Assembly (NCBI RefSeq): GCF_944387805.1
Contig: NZ_CALXGI010000011.1
Span: 1 to 64,000, forward strand
Source of the DNA: an uncultured Pseudoflavonifractor sp.
GTDB lineage: Bacteria; Bacillota; Clostridia; Oscillospirales; Oscillospiraceae
Direction: 5' to 3'
DNA length: 64,000 nt
Part shown: one piece after another, positions 43,706-53,344 of the stretch
Numbering within the stretch: the stretch's first letter is position 1
Layout of the letters: each line of letters opens with the position of its first letter
Program-made: the position numbers and the translations under genes
Notes under the pieces: model-generated
The model's database searches: none
Told to the model about the DNA's origin: nothing
The model's input: the letters and a program-made list of their open reading frames with translations, nothing else

Positions 43706-44716
43706 TCAGCCTTCCTTTTTGCGCAGGGGGAAGTGACAGGCCACATAGTGGTCGTTGCCCACGTTGGTCCACTCAGGAACCTCCTCCTTGCACTTCTGCT
43801 GGCAGTAGCGGCAGCGGGTGTGGAACTTGCAGCCGGAGGGGGGATTGACCGGGCTGGGGATATCGCCCTCCAGCAGGATGCGCTCCCGCTTGTCGTCCTC
43901 GTCCACCACGGGGATGGCGGAGAGCAGGGCCTCGGTGTAGGGGTGCAGAGTGTTGGCAAAGAGCTCCTCCGTGGGGGCCAGCTCCACCATGTTACCCAGG
44001 TACATGACGCCGATGCGGTCGCTGATATACTTCACCACGCTCAGGTCGTGGGTGATGAACAGGTAGGTCAGGTTCTGCTTTTCCTTCAGGTCGGAGAGCA
44101 GGTTGAGGATCTGGGACTGGATGGACACGTCCAGCGCGGACACGGCCTCATCGCACACCACAAAAGAGGGGTTGAGAGCCAGGCTGCGGGCGATGCCGAT
44201 GCGCTGCCGCTGGCCGCCGGAGAACTGGTGGGGATAGCGGCCGAACATATAGGTGGCCAGTCCGCAGTCCTCCATGACCTTAAAGATATAGTCCCGCATG
44301 GCCGGGTCGCCCCGCTTGAAGATGCCGTGGGACACCAGGCCCTCGCCGATAATCTGACCCACCGTCATGCGGGGGTTCAGAGAGGAGTAGGGGTCCTGGA
44401 AGATGAGCTGCAGGTCCTTGCGCAGCACCCGCATCTCCTCCTTGGACAGCTTCTTCAGGTCAATGTCCTTGCCGTCCTTGTGGTAGATGACGTCGCCGTG
44501 GGTCTGGGGATAGAGCTGCAGCAGGGTGCGGCCAAAGGTGGACTTGCCGCAGCCCGACTCGCCCACCAGGCCCAGGGTCTCGCCGGCGTAGATATCCAGG
44601 GAGATACCGTCGTTGGCGCGGACATAGCGCTGCTTCTCCCGCAGCTTGGTCTTTTTTACCGGGAAATACTGCTTCACGTCCCGGACAGTCAGCAGCACTT
44701 TTTTCTCATTCACCAT
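43706..44716 (-). CDS. oppF: Oligopeptide ABC transporter ATPase OppF
   Basis: The 336-residue ABC ATPase has Walker A GESGCGKS, signature FSGGQRQRIGIARSLA and the ABC D-loop region of DEAVSALDVS. The C-terminal Cys-rich oligopeptide extension (CKFHTRCRYCQQKC) is present. It forms the nucleotide-binding pair with OppD. The start ATG has GGAGG 7 nt upstream. Walker B reads VVCDEA, with the Asp-Glu pair intact. Confidence 0.95.
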   Translation of the reverse strand: MVNEKKVLLTVRDVKQYFPVKKTKLREKQRYVRANDGISLDIYAGETLGLVGESGCGKSTFGRTLLQLYPQTHGDVIYHKDGKDIDLKKLSKEEMRVLRKDLQLIFQDPYSSLNPRMTVGQIIGEGLVSHGIFKRGDPAMRDYIFKVMEDCGLATYMFGRYPHQFSGGQRQRIGIARSLALNPSFVVCDEAVSALDVSIQSQILNLLSDLKEKQNLTYLFITHDLSVVKYISDRIGVMYLGNMVELAPTEELFANTLHPYTEALLSAIPVVDEDDKRERILLEGDIPSPVNPPSGCKFHTRCRYCQQKCKEEVPEWTNVGNDHYVACHFPLRKKEG

Positions 44717-45701
44717 GTTCAGTCCTCCCCGCCTTCTCCGGGTAGAAACACCGGACCAGATGATTGGGCGCGACCTCCACCAGCTCGGGTTCGGCCTGCT
44801 TGCACTTTTCCGTGCAGTACTTGCACCGGGGAGCAAACTTGCAGCCCTGGGGCAGGTACAGGGGGTTGGGCACCGCGCCGGGGATGGCCTCCAGCCGCTT
44901 GCCCTTGGGGGTGTTGAGCCGGGGGATGGAAGTCATCAGACCCTCGGTGTAGGGGTGGGAGTGGACGCCCTTGTGGAAAATGGTGTAGGCGTCGGCCTTC
45001 TCCACAATCTGGCCGCAGTACATGACGGCCACCTCGTCGGCCATCTCGTGGATGACGCCCAGGTCGTGGGTGATGAACAGGATGGAGGAGCCCGTCTGAT
45101 GCTTGAGCTCGTTCATCAGCTTGAGGATCTGGGCCTGGATGGTCACGTCCAGAGCGGTGGTGGGCTCGTCGGCGATGAGCAGCTTGGGCCGGCAGGCCAG
45201 GGCCATGGCGATCATGACGCGCTGCCGCATACCGCCGGAGAGCTGGAAGGGGTACTGCTTGGCCACCCGCTCCGGATTGGGGATTTTTACGTCGGAGAGC
45301 AGGGAGATGGCCTTGGCGTGGGCCTCCTTCTTGCTCATGTGCTGGTGGAGAATCAGGACCTCGCCGATCTGGCGCTCAACGGTGAACACCGGGTTGAGGG
45401 AGGTCATGGGCTCCTGGAAGATAACGGAGATCTCGTTGCCCCGGATGTGGTGCAGTTCCTTGTCCGAGGCGGCCAGAATGTCCTGGCCGTCAAAGGTGAT
45501 GCTGCCGCTCTCGATATAGCCGTTTCCGTCCAGCAGGCGCAGAATGCTCATGGCGGAAACGCTCTTGCCGGAACCGGACTCGCCCACGATGCCCAGGGTC
45601 TTGCCGGCCTCCAGGCTGTAAGTCACGTCGTTGACCGCCTTCACGATACCCTTCTTGGTGGTGAAGTAGGTGTGCAGATTTTTTACTTCAAGCAGACTCA
45701 T
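44706..45701 (-). CDS. oppD: Oligopeptide ABC transporter ATPase OppD
   Basis: The 331-residue ABC ATPase has Walker A GESGSGKS, signature LSGGMRQRVMIAMALA, Walker B LLIADEPTTALD and the C-terminal Cys motif CKFAPRCKYCTEKC typical of Opp/Dpp ATPases. ATG 45701 follows GAGGTG. It overlaps oppF by 11 nt. Confidence 0.95.
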   Translation of the reverse strand: MSLLEVKNLHTYFTTKKGIVKAVNDVTYSLEAGKTLGIVGESGSGKSVSAMSILRLLDGNGYIESGSITFDGQDILAASDKELHHIRGNEISVIFQEPMTSLNPVFTVERQIGEVLILHQHMSKKEAHAKAISLLSDVKIPNPERVAKQYPFQLSGGMRQRVMIAMALACRPKLLIADEPTTALDVTIQAQILKLMNELKHQTGSSILFITHDLGVIHEMADEVAVMYCGQIVEKADAYTIFHKGVHSHPYTEGLMTSIPRLNTPKGKRLEAIPGAVPNPLYLPQGCKFAPRCKYCTEKCKQAEPELVEVAPNHLVRCFYPEKAGRTEHGE

Positions 45702-45708
45702 ATCCGGT

Positions 45709-47523
45709 TCACCTCTCTTTCGACTTGGGATCAATGGCGTCCCGCAGGCCGTCGCCGATGCAGTTGATGCTGATGGTGCAGATGCCCAGCATCAGGGCCG
45801 GGAACACCCAGCGCCACCAGTAGTTCTCAATAACCTGGCCGTTCTGTGCGCCGGTGAGCATGTTGCCCCAGGTGGCGTTGGGCTCGTTGACGCCGAAGCC
45901 GATAAAGGACAGGGAGGACTCGGTCAGCATACAGGTGGCGAAGTTCAGGGTGGCGTTGACAATGATGACGGTGATGATATTGGGCAGGATGTGCCGGAAG
46001 ATAATGCCGGTCTCCTTGACGCCCAGGGACTTGGCGGCGGTGACGAACTCCTGCTCGCGCTCGGCCAGCACGCTGCCGCGGACCAGGCGGGCGATGCCGG
46101 GCCAGGACAGCAGGCCCAAAATACACATGATCAGGATGATGCGCTGGGTCTCGCTGATGCTGTTGCCCAGGATGGACGACAGGATAATACAGAAGGGGAG
46201 GAAGGGGATGGAGGAGACAATCTCGGTCAGACGCATGAGCAGGTTGTCCACCTTGCCGCCCTTGTAGCCGGACACGCCGCCCACAATGATGCCGATGATG
46301 GTGGAGATAATGACGGAGATGGCGCCCACGGTCATGGTCATGCGGCCGCCCACCAGAATACGGCGGAACAGGTCGCGGCCGAAGGCGTCGGTGCCCATCA
46401 GGTAGCCCTTCAGGCCCCAGGCCACCACATTGCCGTCCTCCTGGATGGCGTAGTTGGCGTAGTAGCCGGCGTCCACAGAGGCCACGGAGGTGGCGCTGGA
46501 GGGCGCGGAAGCCTGGCCGTGGGTGTTGTCGCCCCAGCTGACGGCGGTGCCGTCCTTGAGGATGGCGGTGTAGTGATAGCGGCCGGCGGAGAGGGAGGCC
46601 ACCTGGCCCTGGATCTCCTCGGGCACGTCCAGGGAACCCTTGACGTTGTTGCCCCAGGTGTACACCCGGCCGTCGGAGGTGACGGCGGCGGCGCTCTCGT
46701 CGGTAATGGCCAGGTCAATGACGCTGCCCTGGATCTCCTCGGGGATGTTGGTGTAGGCAGAGGTCTTGGTGGTCAGGGGCACCACCTCGCCGTCCTTGGT
46801 CAGGGCCATGACGATGTTGGTGCTGGCGGCGAACTTGTCGATGTTGCCCTGGACCCCCTCGGGGTAGGTGATGCGCAGCAGGTACTCGCTGCCCCAGTTG
46901 TACATCTTGCCCTCTTCGGTCAGGGCCAGGGAGATCTGGTAGCCGGCCAGAATCTGCTTGATGTTGTTGCCGCCGGTGCGCAGCTCCATGGGGATGCTGC
47001 TCAGGCCCATGCGGTCGTTGCCCCAGGTGAACACCTGGCCGTCCTCATTCACGGCCACCACATGGTCCAAACCGGCGGAGATCTGGACCAGCTTGCCGGT
47101 CTCGCTGGCGCTGGGGATATTTTTCAGCTTCTCGTTGGGGAAGGTGCCCCACTCGTAGACGTTGCCGTCCTTATCCAGGCCCACGGAGAAGGAGCTGCCC
47201 ACGGACATGTCCTGGGCGTTGCCCTGGAGGCCGCTGGGCACGCTCAGCATGCCGAAGCCGGGGGCCACGTTGGCCTGGGTCACGTCCTGGTAGTACAGGT
47301 CGATGGGGAAGAAGTAGGGCAGAATAACGCAGCAGAGGAAAATAACGGTGAACAGAATGACGCCGGCCATGGCGATCTTGTCCCGGACAAAGGAGTGGAG
47401 CGCCATCTGCATGGGGCTCTGAAGGACCTCGTCCTCCTCCTGAGGGAGACTGCCCACCATCATGCGCTGGGCCGCCATGGAGGCGGTGGAGCGGCGGGTG
47501 GCTTTTTTCTTTTGATTTCGCAT
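45709..47523 (-). CDS. oppC: OppC-type permease with an inserted RCC1-like beta-propeller
   Basis: The 604-residue protein is about twice as long as normal OppC (about 300). Residues 1-80 hold the N-terminus and first membrane helix (about 50-73). Residues 105-372 form seven RCC1-type repeats of about 40 residues, each with a DG.V..WG core (near 114, 156, 199, 239, 279, 319 and 358). The permease then resumes with MGTDAFGRD (376-384), further membrane helices and the EAA loop EFVTAAKSLGVKETG. The frame is open throughout, so this is a true fusion. The propeller should sit on the outer face and could hold the binding protein or substrates. Confidence 0.92.
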   Translation of the reverse strand: MRNQKKKATRRSTASMAAQRMMVGSLPQEEDEVLQSPMQMALHSFVRDKIAMAGVILFTVIFLCCVILPYFFPIDLYYQDVTQANVAPGFGMLSVPSGLQGNAQDMSVGSSFSVGLDKDGNVYEWGTFPNEKLKNIPSASETGKLVQISAGLDHVVAVNEDGQVFTWGNDRMGLSSIPMELRTGGNNIKQILAGYQISLALTEEGKMYNWGSEYLLRITYPEGVQGNIDKFAASTNIVMALTKDGEVVPLTTKTSAYTNIPEEIQGSVIDLAITDESAAAVTSDGRVYTWGNNVKGSLDVPEEIQGQVASLSAGRYHYTAILKDGTAVSWGDNTHGQASAPSSATSVASVDAGYYANYAIQEDGNVVAWGLKGYLMGTDAFGRDLFRRILVGGRMTMTVGAISVIISTIIGIIVGGVSGYKGGKVDNLLMRLTEIVSSIPFLPFCIILSSILGNSISETQRIILIMCILGLLSWPGIARLVRGSVLAEREQEFVTAAKSLGVKETGIIFRHILPNIITVIIVNATLNFATCMLTESSLSFIGFGVNEPNATWGNMLTGAQNGQVIENYWWRWVFPALMLGICTISINCIGDGLRDAIDPKSKER

Positions 47524-47536
47524 TGTCTTCCCTCCT

Positions 47537-48529
47537 TTAGTTCTCGAGTCGGACGCGGGGATCCACCATGGTGTAGGCGATATCCATCAGCACGTTGCCG
47601 GCCAGGGACAGCACCACGTAGAACATCTGCATGCTGAGCACCACGGCGAAGTCACGCTGGAGCAGGCCGTCAATGAGCATCTTGCCCAGGCCGGGCCAGA
47701 GGAATACGGTCTCGATGACGATGGAGCCGCCGAACAGGCTGATAATCCACGAGGTGGTGATGGTCACAATGGGGATCAGGGCGTTGCGGAAGGCGTGGAC
47801 ATAGATGACGGTCTTTTCCCGCAGGCCCTTGGCCCGGGCGGTCTTGATATAGTCCATGCGCAGCACGTCGATCATGGCGGCGCGGACGTACCGGGTGATG
47901 CCGCCGATGCCGGACACGGCCATGACCAGCACGGGCAGGACCATGTGCCACGCCGTATCCAGGAACGCACTCAGGCCTGTGGCGTCAAGGCCGGCGGTTT
48001 TTACGCCGCTGATGGGGAATATGGGGAACTTGACGGCCAGCAGGAAGATGGCCAGCAGGGCTACGATAAATTGGGGCAGACTGTATCCCACTATGGTCAG
48101 CACCTGGACCGTCTTGTCAAAGACGCCGTTTTTCCGCACCGCGGTTACAATACCCAGCGGGATGGCGATGATAAACACCACAATCATGGTCAGCACGTTA
48201 AGCAGAACAGTGTTCGCCATGGGGGCGCCGATGATGTTGATGACCTCCTGCTTGTACTGGGTGGAGTAGCCGAAGTTGCCGGTGAGCATGTTGCCCATCC
48301 AGGCCAGGTACTGGATCGGCAGGGGCTTGTCCAGACCCAGGCTGGCCACCGTCTTGTCGTACAGGGCCTGATAGGCGTCCGGCTTCATGGTGGTCTTGCT
48401 GTTGCCCAGCATGATGTCCACCGGGTCGCCGGGCATGGACTTATAGATTGCAAACATCAGGATGGAAATGATAAAAAATACAAAAACGATATATACAAAT
48501 CGTTTTAGCAAATATCTTCCTTTTCCCAT
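47537..48529 (-). CDS. oppB: Oligopeptide ABC transporter permease OppB
   Basis: The 330-residue permease has six membrane helices, the early motif KSMPGDP, and the EAA loop DYIKTARAKGLREKTVIYVHAFRNAL spread over it. It pairs with the OppC-type fusion protein encoded 13 nt downstream. ATG 48529 has GGAGG upstream. Confidence 0.95.
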   Translation of the reverse strand: MGKGRYLLKRFVYIVFVFFIISILMFAIYKSMPGDPVDIMLGNSKTTMKPDAYQALYDKTVASLGLDKPLPIQYLAWMGNMLTGNFGYSTQYKQEVINIIGAPMANTVLLNVLTMIVVFIIAIPLGIVTAVRKNGVFDKTVQVLTIVGYSLPQFIVALLAIFLLAVKFPIFPISGVKTAGLDATGLSAFLDTAWHMVLPVLVMAVSGIGGITRYVRAAMIDVLRMDYIKTARAKGLREKTVIYVHAFRNALIPIVTITTSWIISLFGGSIVIETVFLWPGLGKMLIDGLLQRDFAVVLSMQMFYVVLSLAGNVLMDIAYTMVDPRVRLEN

Positions 48530-48671
48530 TCACCTTTCCTCCGTTTCAAATTTATGGGATCGGGGTTCCCGTCTGTCGTGGGAGATGGCTTGTCAGTATT
48601 GTGTCCATTCCCAGGGAAATGCGGCATGAAAAGGGGGATGCGACATTTCCCCGGGAATGCCCAAATACCGG

Positions 48672-48712
48672 AAAACCGGCGGAACCCGCGCAAACCTGCG
48701 GGGTTCCGCCGG
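48672..48712 (-). terminator. Hairpin between oppA and oppB
   Basis: On the minus strand the stem CCGGCGGAACCC/GGGTTCCGCCGG lies right after the oppA stop and is followed by TTTTCC. It could lower readthrough so that the binding protein is made in excess of the membrane parts, as in many ABC operons. Confidence 0.75.
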
Positions 48713-48721
48713 ATATTCGGC

Positions 48722-50623
48722 TTAGGCCTCTACCCAGGCATCCAGGACGGCGCGGGACCACTCCCAAACGGCGGTGGAGTACCAGTCATGGAGCTTCGGA
48801 GAGTAGAAATCGTAATACTCGTCGGAATACAGGGGAATATCGGGCAGTTTGTCGTTCCAAATCGCGATGAAGTTCTGCCAGGTGGTCAGCCAGGTCTCGG
48901 TGTCGTCATAGGGGATGGCCTTCAGGGCCTCAGCGGCGGCAGCCAGCTCCTCGTCGGCAATCCAGTTGCTGTTATAACCTCCCTGCATCCACACGGGATC
49001 GGTGGAGAAGTAGTACCAGGGGGAGCTGGCCAGAGCGAAGCCGGTGGCCAGGTTGTACATGTTGTAGATCTTGTCGCCGGTGTGGGTGATGGCGGCCTGC
49101 ATGGTGGGGAAGTCGGTGGTGGTGGCGCGCAGCTCCATACCGGCCTCGGTCATGCTCTCGGGCAGCATGGTGGCCAGCAGCTCGGACACGGGGTTGTTGC
49201 TGGTGTTGCACCACTCGATGACCAGAGGCTTCAGCTCGCCGTCAACCTCCTTGTAGCGGGTGCCGGTGCCGGAGTAGGGAGTGCCGTCGGCGTTCAGGGT
49301 CCAGCCGTCCTCCTCCAGGAGCTGCTTGGCCATGTCGATGTTCTTCTCATAGGTGTTCAGGTTCTGTTCGATCCAGTCCTGGGACTCCTGGTACTCCCAC
49401 TGGGCCAGGCCGTAGTAGGAGTGGACCACGGAGGCGTAGCCGCCGCTGTACTGACGGGCGAACTCGTTGCGGTCCAGGCAGTAGGCAATGGCCTTGCGGA
49501 CGTTCTCAGAGTCGGTGGGGAACTGGCTGCAGTCGAACTGCACCTTGCCGTAGCCGTTGCGGTAGAAGGTGTTGTCCATCGCCTCGCCGGCCTCCACCAG
49601 ATCCAGGCCGGCATTGATGGTGTCGGCGCCGGAGCACTGGAACAGCAGGTCCACGGAGCCGGAGGCCAGCTCGTTCATCATGGTGTCGCTCTTGACGGTC
49701 TTGATGATGATCTTCTCAATCAGGGGCTTCACGCCGCGGTAGTCGCCGGCGTAGTTGGGGTTGACCACCAGGACGCCCTGGCGGCTGGCGATGTCATAGG
49801 ACTGGAACAGGTAGGGGCCGCAGGTGACGGTGGGGTTGTACCGGTAGCCGGTGGTGGAGTTGTTGATGGTCTCCATGAGCAGATCAGCGGTGAAGTCGCC
49901 GGTGATCATAGCGCCCTCGGGGGCGTCCACCACGTCGCAGCCGGGGGCGATGACGTGCATGGGACGGGGAGCGGCGGAGGCGTAGGTAATGTCGTAGTGG
50001 TAGGGCAGCTCCTCAGCCTGGACGGTGACGGAGTAGGTCATGTCGTCCACCAGGTGCACGCCGGCGAAGTTCTTGGTGTTGCCGGCAAAGTAGTCCTGAT
50101 AGCCCACCAGGGAGTAGCCGGCCTGGCTGGGATAGCCGTCCACGGCGTTCATCTCAGGGCTGCTCTCCAGCAGCAGCTGGAAGACATAGTCCTTGGCGGT
50201 GATGGGAGTGCCGTCGCTCCACACCAGGCCGTCGTTGATGGTGACGGTGTAGGTCTTGGTGCCGTCCTCGTTCTCCACTTCCTCGTGGCTGGCCACCACG
50301 GTGGGATCGTAGACCCAATCGCCCTCAATGTCGGAGACAATGGTGCCGTAGCCGTGGAGCAGGTCGTACAGCTTGTAGTTGGTGGCGTTGTTGTTGAAGC
50401 TGGCGTCGTAGAAGTCGTTATCCAGGTCGGTGGTGGTACCGATAACCAGCTGGCCGGTGGGCTCAGTGGGCTTGACAGCCTCGGTGCCCTGGCTCTGAGA
50501 GGGGGAGGCTGCGGGGGTATTGCTGGCAGAGGGGTTTGTGGTCACGGTCTGCTGGCCGCAGGCAGCGAGCGAGAGAACCGTAGCGCCTGCCAGCAGGAGG
50601 GACAGCAGCTTTTTCTTTTGCAT
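48722..50623 (-). CDS. oppA: Oligopeptide-binding lipoprotein OppA
   Basis: The 633-residue family-5 solute-binding protein starts with a lipoprotein signal (LSLAAC, Cys22), followed by a Ser/Pro/Thr linker. Typical SBP_bac_5 segments follow, such as YTVTINDGLVWSDGTPITAKD and VRKAIAYCLDRNEF. It would deliver peptides to the OppBC channel. It is the first gene of the opp operon, and the 190-nt gap to oppB contains a hairpin. Confidence 0.94.
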   Translation of the reverse strand: MQKKKLLSLLLAGATVLSLAACGQQTVTTNPSASNTPAASPSQSQGTEAVKPTEPTGQLVIGTTTDLDNDFYDASFNNNATNYKLYDLLHGYGTIVSDIEGDWVYDPTVVASHEEVENEDGTKTYTVTINDGLVWSDGTPITAKDYVFQLLLESSPEMNAVDGYPSQAGYSLVGYQDYFAGNTKNFAGVHLVDDMTYSVTVQAEELPYHYDITYASAAPRPMHVIAPGCDVVDAPEGAMITGDFTADLLMETINNSTTGYRYNPTVTCGPYLFQSYDIASRQGVLVVNPNYAGDYRGVKPLIEKIIIKTVKSDTMMNELASGSVDLLFQCSGADTINAGLDLVEAGEAMDNTFYRNGYGKVQFDCSQFPTDSENVRKAIAYCLDRNEFARQYSGGYASVVHSYYGLAQWEYQESQDWIEQNLNTYEKNIDMAKQLLEEDGWTLNADGTPYSGTGTRYKEVDGELKPLVIEWCNTSNNPVSELLATMLPESMTEAGMELRATTTDFPTMQAAITHTGDKIYNMYNLATGFALASSPWYYFSTDPVWMQGGYNSNWIADEELAAAAEALKAIPYDDTETWLTTWQNFIAIWNDKLPDIPLYSDEYYDFYSPKLHDWYSTAVWEWSRAVLDAWVEA

Positions 50624-50729
50624 TTTTCGTCTTCCTTTCCCATCTGATTAGGAGCTGACGATCATGAACGGCGCAGCGGGACGGAGAGACCTCCGCCGGA
50701 CGCATTGCCGAGCAGATGAAAGCTTGCTT

Positions 50730-50758
50730 ATTTTATCAAAAAAATATCAGATAATCAA
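50730..50758 (-). promoter_or_regulatory. Promoter of the opp operon
   Basis: On the minus strand TTGATT (50758-50753), 17 nt, TAAAAT (50735-50730), about 107 nt before the oppA start. The surrounding 170 nt are AT-rich. Confidence 0.7.
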
Positions 50759-50869
50759 GGGGAACCGCAATATTTGTAAAAAAAGTATCAAGCGGGGTAG
50801 CGGAACGGAAAAATTTCTGCCATGCCGGGACGGGTCGGAATATCTCTGTATGGCGGAATAATGTCCGCA

Positions 50870-52672
50870 TTACGACTGCATAAGCCCCTCCATTTCCCCA
50901 ATTAGTGTGTCAAAAAGTTTCAAAGCGTCTACGATGGGAGCGGGGGAGGAGATGTCCACGCCGGCGCCCCTGAGCAGGGACACAGGGTCGGCGGAGCAGC
51001 CGCCGCTGAGGAAGCGGAGGTAGTCTTCCACCGCCGGGCGGCCCTCTTTCAGGATGCGCTGGGACAGGGCGATGGCCGAGGCGAAGCCGGTGGCGTACTG
51101 GTAGACATAGAAGTTATAGTAGAAGTGGGGGATGCGGGCCCACTCCAGGGCGATCTCCGGATCGGGCTCGATGTCCTCGCCGTAGTAGAGGGCGTTGAGC
51201 TGGGCGTACTTCTCGTTCAGTGCCTCGGCGGTGAGGGGCTGGCCCTTCCGGGTCTGCTCGCTGCACCACAGCTCAAACTCGGCGAACATGGTCTGGCGGT
51301 AGAGGGTGCCCCGGAACTGCTCCAGGAAGTGGTTGATGAGGTAGGCCCGGCGCTTGGGCTCGGTGGTCTTGCTCAGCAGGTGCTGCATCAGCAGGGCCTC
51401 GTTGCAGGTGGAGGCCACCTCGGCCACGAAAATCTTGTACCCGGCGTAGGTGACGCTCTGGGTGTGGTTGGACAGGTAGGAGTGGAGGGCGTGGCCCATC
51501 TCGTGGACCAGGGTGAACACGTCGTCCAGGGTGTCGGTGTAGTTGAGCAGCACGTAGGGGTGGACGCCGTACACGCCGGCGGAGTAGGCGCCGGAGCGCT
51601 TGCCCTGGTTCTCGTAGACGTCGATCCAGCGGTTGTCAAAGCCCTCGCTGAGGATCTTCAGGTAGTCCTCGCCCAGGGGGGCCAGGGCCTCCCGGGCCAT
51701 ATCCTTGGCCTGCTCGAAGGGGATGCCGGCGTCCTCGTCGGCCACGATGGGGGTGTAGAGGTCGTAGTAGTGGAGCTTGTCCACCCCCAGCAGCTGCTTG
51801 CGCAGGCGCACATAGCGGTGCATGGCGCCCAGATTGTCGTGGACGGTCTGGATCAGGTTGTGGTAGATCTGGGGGTCCACCTCGGTCTCGGCCAGGGCGG
51901 CGTGGAGGGCGGAGGGGTAGCGCCGGGCGTCGGCAAAGAACTGCAGCTGCTTCATCTGGGCGCTCAGGATGGCGGCGCAGGTGTTGCGGAACTGGCCGTA
52001 CACCCCGTAGAGAGACTGGAAGGCGGACTTGCGCAGGGTCCGGTCGGCGGACTGGATCAGGGAGACATAGTTGCCGTGGGTGACGGGGTGGGCCTCGCCC
52101 TTGCCATCCACCGCGTCGGGGTAGGTCATGTCGGCGTCGTTGAGGAGGGAGAAAATGTCGTCCGGGGCCTGGGCCATCCGCTCGGCGGAGGCCAGCAGGG
52201 CCTCGCCGTCCGGGGAGAGGGTGTGGTCCTTCTTGCTGCGGATGCGGCTGAGCATGAGCCGGTAGTGGGCTAGGGCGGGCTCCTGGGCGTAGAAGGCCTC
52301 CAGGGTGGCGTCGTCAATGGCCAGCAGCTCCGGGGTCTGGAAGGAGAGGGCCTGGCTCAGCTCCACCAGAAGGTTCTGGCACTGGGCGCTCATCTCCTGA
52401 TAGACGGCGTTGCGGGTGTCCTCGTCGCTCTTGCGGAAGGCGTAGGAGATGACCCGGTCGCCCTGGAGATCGATCTCGTCCTGGAGCTGGAGGAAGGCCA
52501 GCAGGGTGGCGGCGCTCTCGCCCAGACGGCCCCGGTAGCCGGCCAGGTGATTCACCAGGCCCCGGACGCTGTCGAAGGCCTCCCGCCAGGCCTGGTCGCT
52601 GGGGTACAGGTCGGTGATGGCCCAGGTGTAGGCCGGGTCCACCTGGCTGCGGGTGGGAAGGGTATGTGCCAT
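50870..52672 (-). CDS. pepF: Oligoendopeptidase F (M3 family)
   Basis: The 600-residue zinc peptidase has HEMGH (His390) in LVHEMGHALHS, then the downstream Glu in EVASTCNEALL. Family M3 PepF enzymes cut peptides of 7-17 residues in the cytoplasm. ATG 52672 has AAGGAG upstream; the open frame upstream is not needed. Downstream of it on the same strand lies the opp operon with its own promoter, a natural peptide import and digestion pair. Confidence 0.93.
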   Translation of the reverse strand: MAHTLPTRSQVDPAYTWAITDLYPSDQAWREAFDSVRGLVNHLAGYRGRLGESAATLLAFLQLQDEIDLQGDRVISYAFRKSDEDTRNAVYQEMSAQCQNLLVELSQALSFQTPELLAIDDATLEAFYAQEPALAHYRLMLSRIRSKKDHTLSPDGEALLASAERMAQAPDDIFSLLNDADMTYPDAVDGKGEAHPVTHGNYVSLIQSADRTLRKSAFQSLYGVYGQFRNTCAAILSAQMKQLQFFADARRYPSALHAALAETEVDPQIYHNLIQTVHDNLGAMHRYVRLRKQLLGVDKLHYYDLYTPIVADEDAGIPFEQAKDMAREALAPLGEDYLKILSEGFDNRWIDVYENQGKRSGAYSAGVYGVHPYVLLNYTDTLDDVFTLVHEMGHALHSYLSNHTQSVTYAGYKIFVAEVASTCNEALLMQHLLSKTTEPKRRAYLINHFLEQFRGTLYRQTMFAEFELWCSEQTRKGQPLTAEALNEKYAQLNALYYGEDIEPDPEIALEWARIPHFYYNFYVYQYATGFASAIALSQRILKEGRPAVEDYLRFLSGGCSADPVSLLRGAGVDISSPAPIVDALKLFDTLIGEMEGLMQS

Positions 52673-52853
52673 AGCGTATGACTCCTTTGTAATTGTAAAA
52701 TGGTCTGTGCCTGCTTCTTTCGCACAGTATAAATGTAGTATACCACATAACGGCCGGTCTTGCCACGGCATCCGTCCATTCGAGGGAAAATTGGGCAAAT
52801 GGAGCGCAATATATATAAAGGTATAGGCTATATAGTGAAAGGAGGAGGCGGAG

Positions 52854-53258
52854 GTGCTGGTGATTGAGAAGCTCTCCGCCACCGGCGGCACCTCCGCCCT
52901 GTCCGGCGGCGGCATCGACGCCCCCGGCTCCGTGCTTCAGAAGGAGGCGGGCATTGAGGACAGCCCCGAGGCCTATGTGGAGCAGTGGATGTACTACCAG
53001 TCCCTCACCCACCGGGAGGGCATGGAGAATCCCGACGAGGAGCGCTGCCTGTTCCTGGCCCGGCAGGGCGCCGGCCTCATCGACCGGCTCATGAGCTACG
53101 GCTATGAGTTCGGCACCCCCATCCCCAACCTGTATGCCGCCGGCGCCATCTCCAACGGCGCCCTGTATGACACCGCCTACATGTCCGGCTCCTCGGTTCT
53201 CAACTGCTATGTGATGGGCCGCATTGCCGGCGCCAACGCCGCCGCCCTGGCGGACTGA
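52854..53258 (+). pseudogene. Remnant of a flavocytochrome c/fumarate-reductase-like flavoprotein
   Basis: The 134-residue frame joins an N-terminal piece (VIEKLSATGGTSALSGGG, then SPEAYVEQWMYYQ) to the very C-terminus (IPNLYAAGAISNGALYDTAY and the closing MGRIAGANAAAL). About 300 middle residues and the N-terminal FAD-binding GxGxxG are missing. Both pieces match the family of the intact flavoprotein at 54.1-55.9 kb. The protein cannot bind FAD normally, so this is a deletion remnant. It may still be transcribed. Confidence 0.82.
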
Positions 53259-53290
53259 GCCGGAAAACAGCCCCAAAATCAGACAGCACA

Positions 53291-53328
53291 CAAAAAGCCG
53301 CCTCCCCACACAGGGGAGGCGGTTTTTG
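53291..53328. terminator. Bidirectional terminator
   Basis: The stem AAAAAGCCGCCTCCCC/GGGGAGGCGGTTTTT lies between the flavoprotein remnant and the convergent TetR gene. Confidence 0.92.
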
Positions 53329-53344
53329 CGCGCCGGATGATAGG

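Noticed and set aside
45670-50647. 655- and 697-codon rightward frames across the opp operon
   Set aside because: They are antisense to conserved transporter genes; composition is Gly/Val/His-rich without motifs.
52673-52853. Possible intact start and promoter for the flavoprotein remnant
   Set aside because: The frame before 52854 does not restore the GxGxxG FAD-binding segment, so an intact N-terminus is not available.
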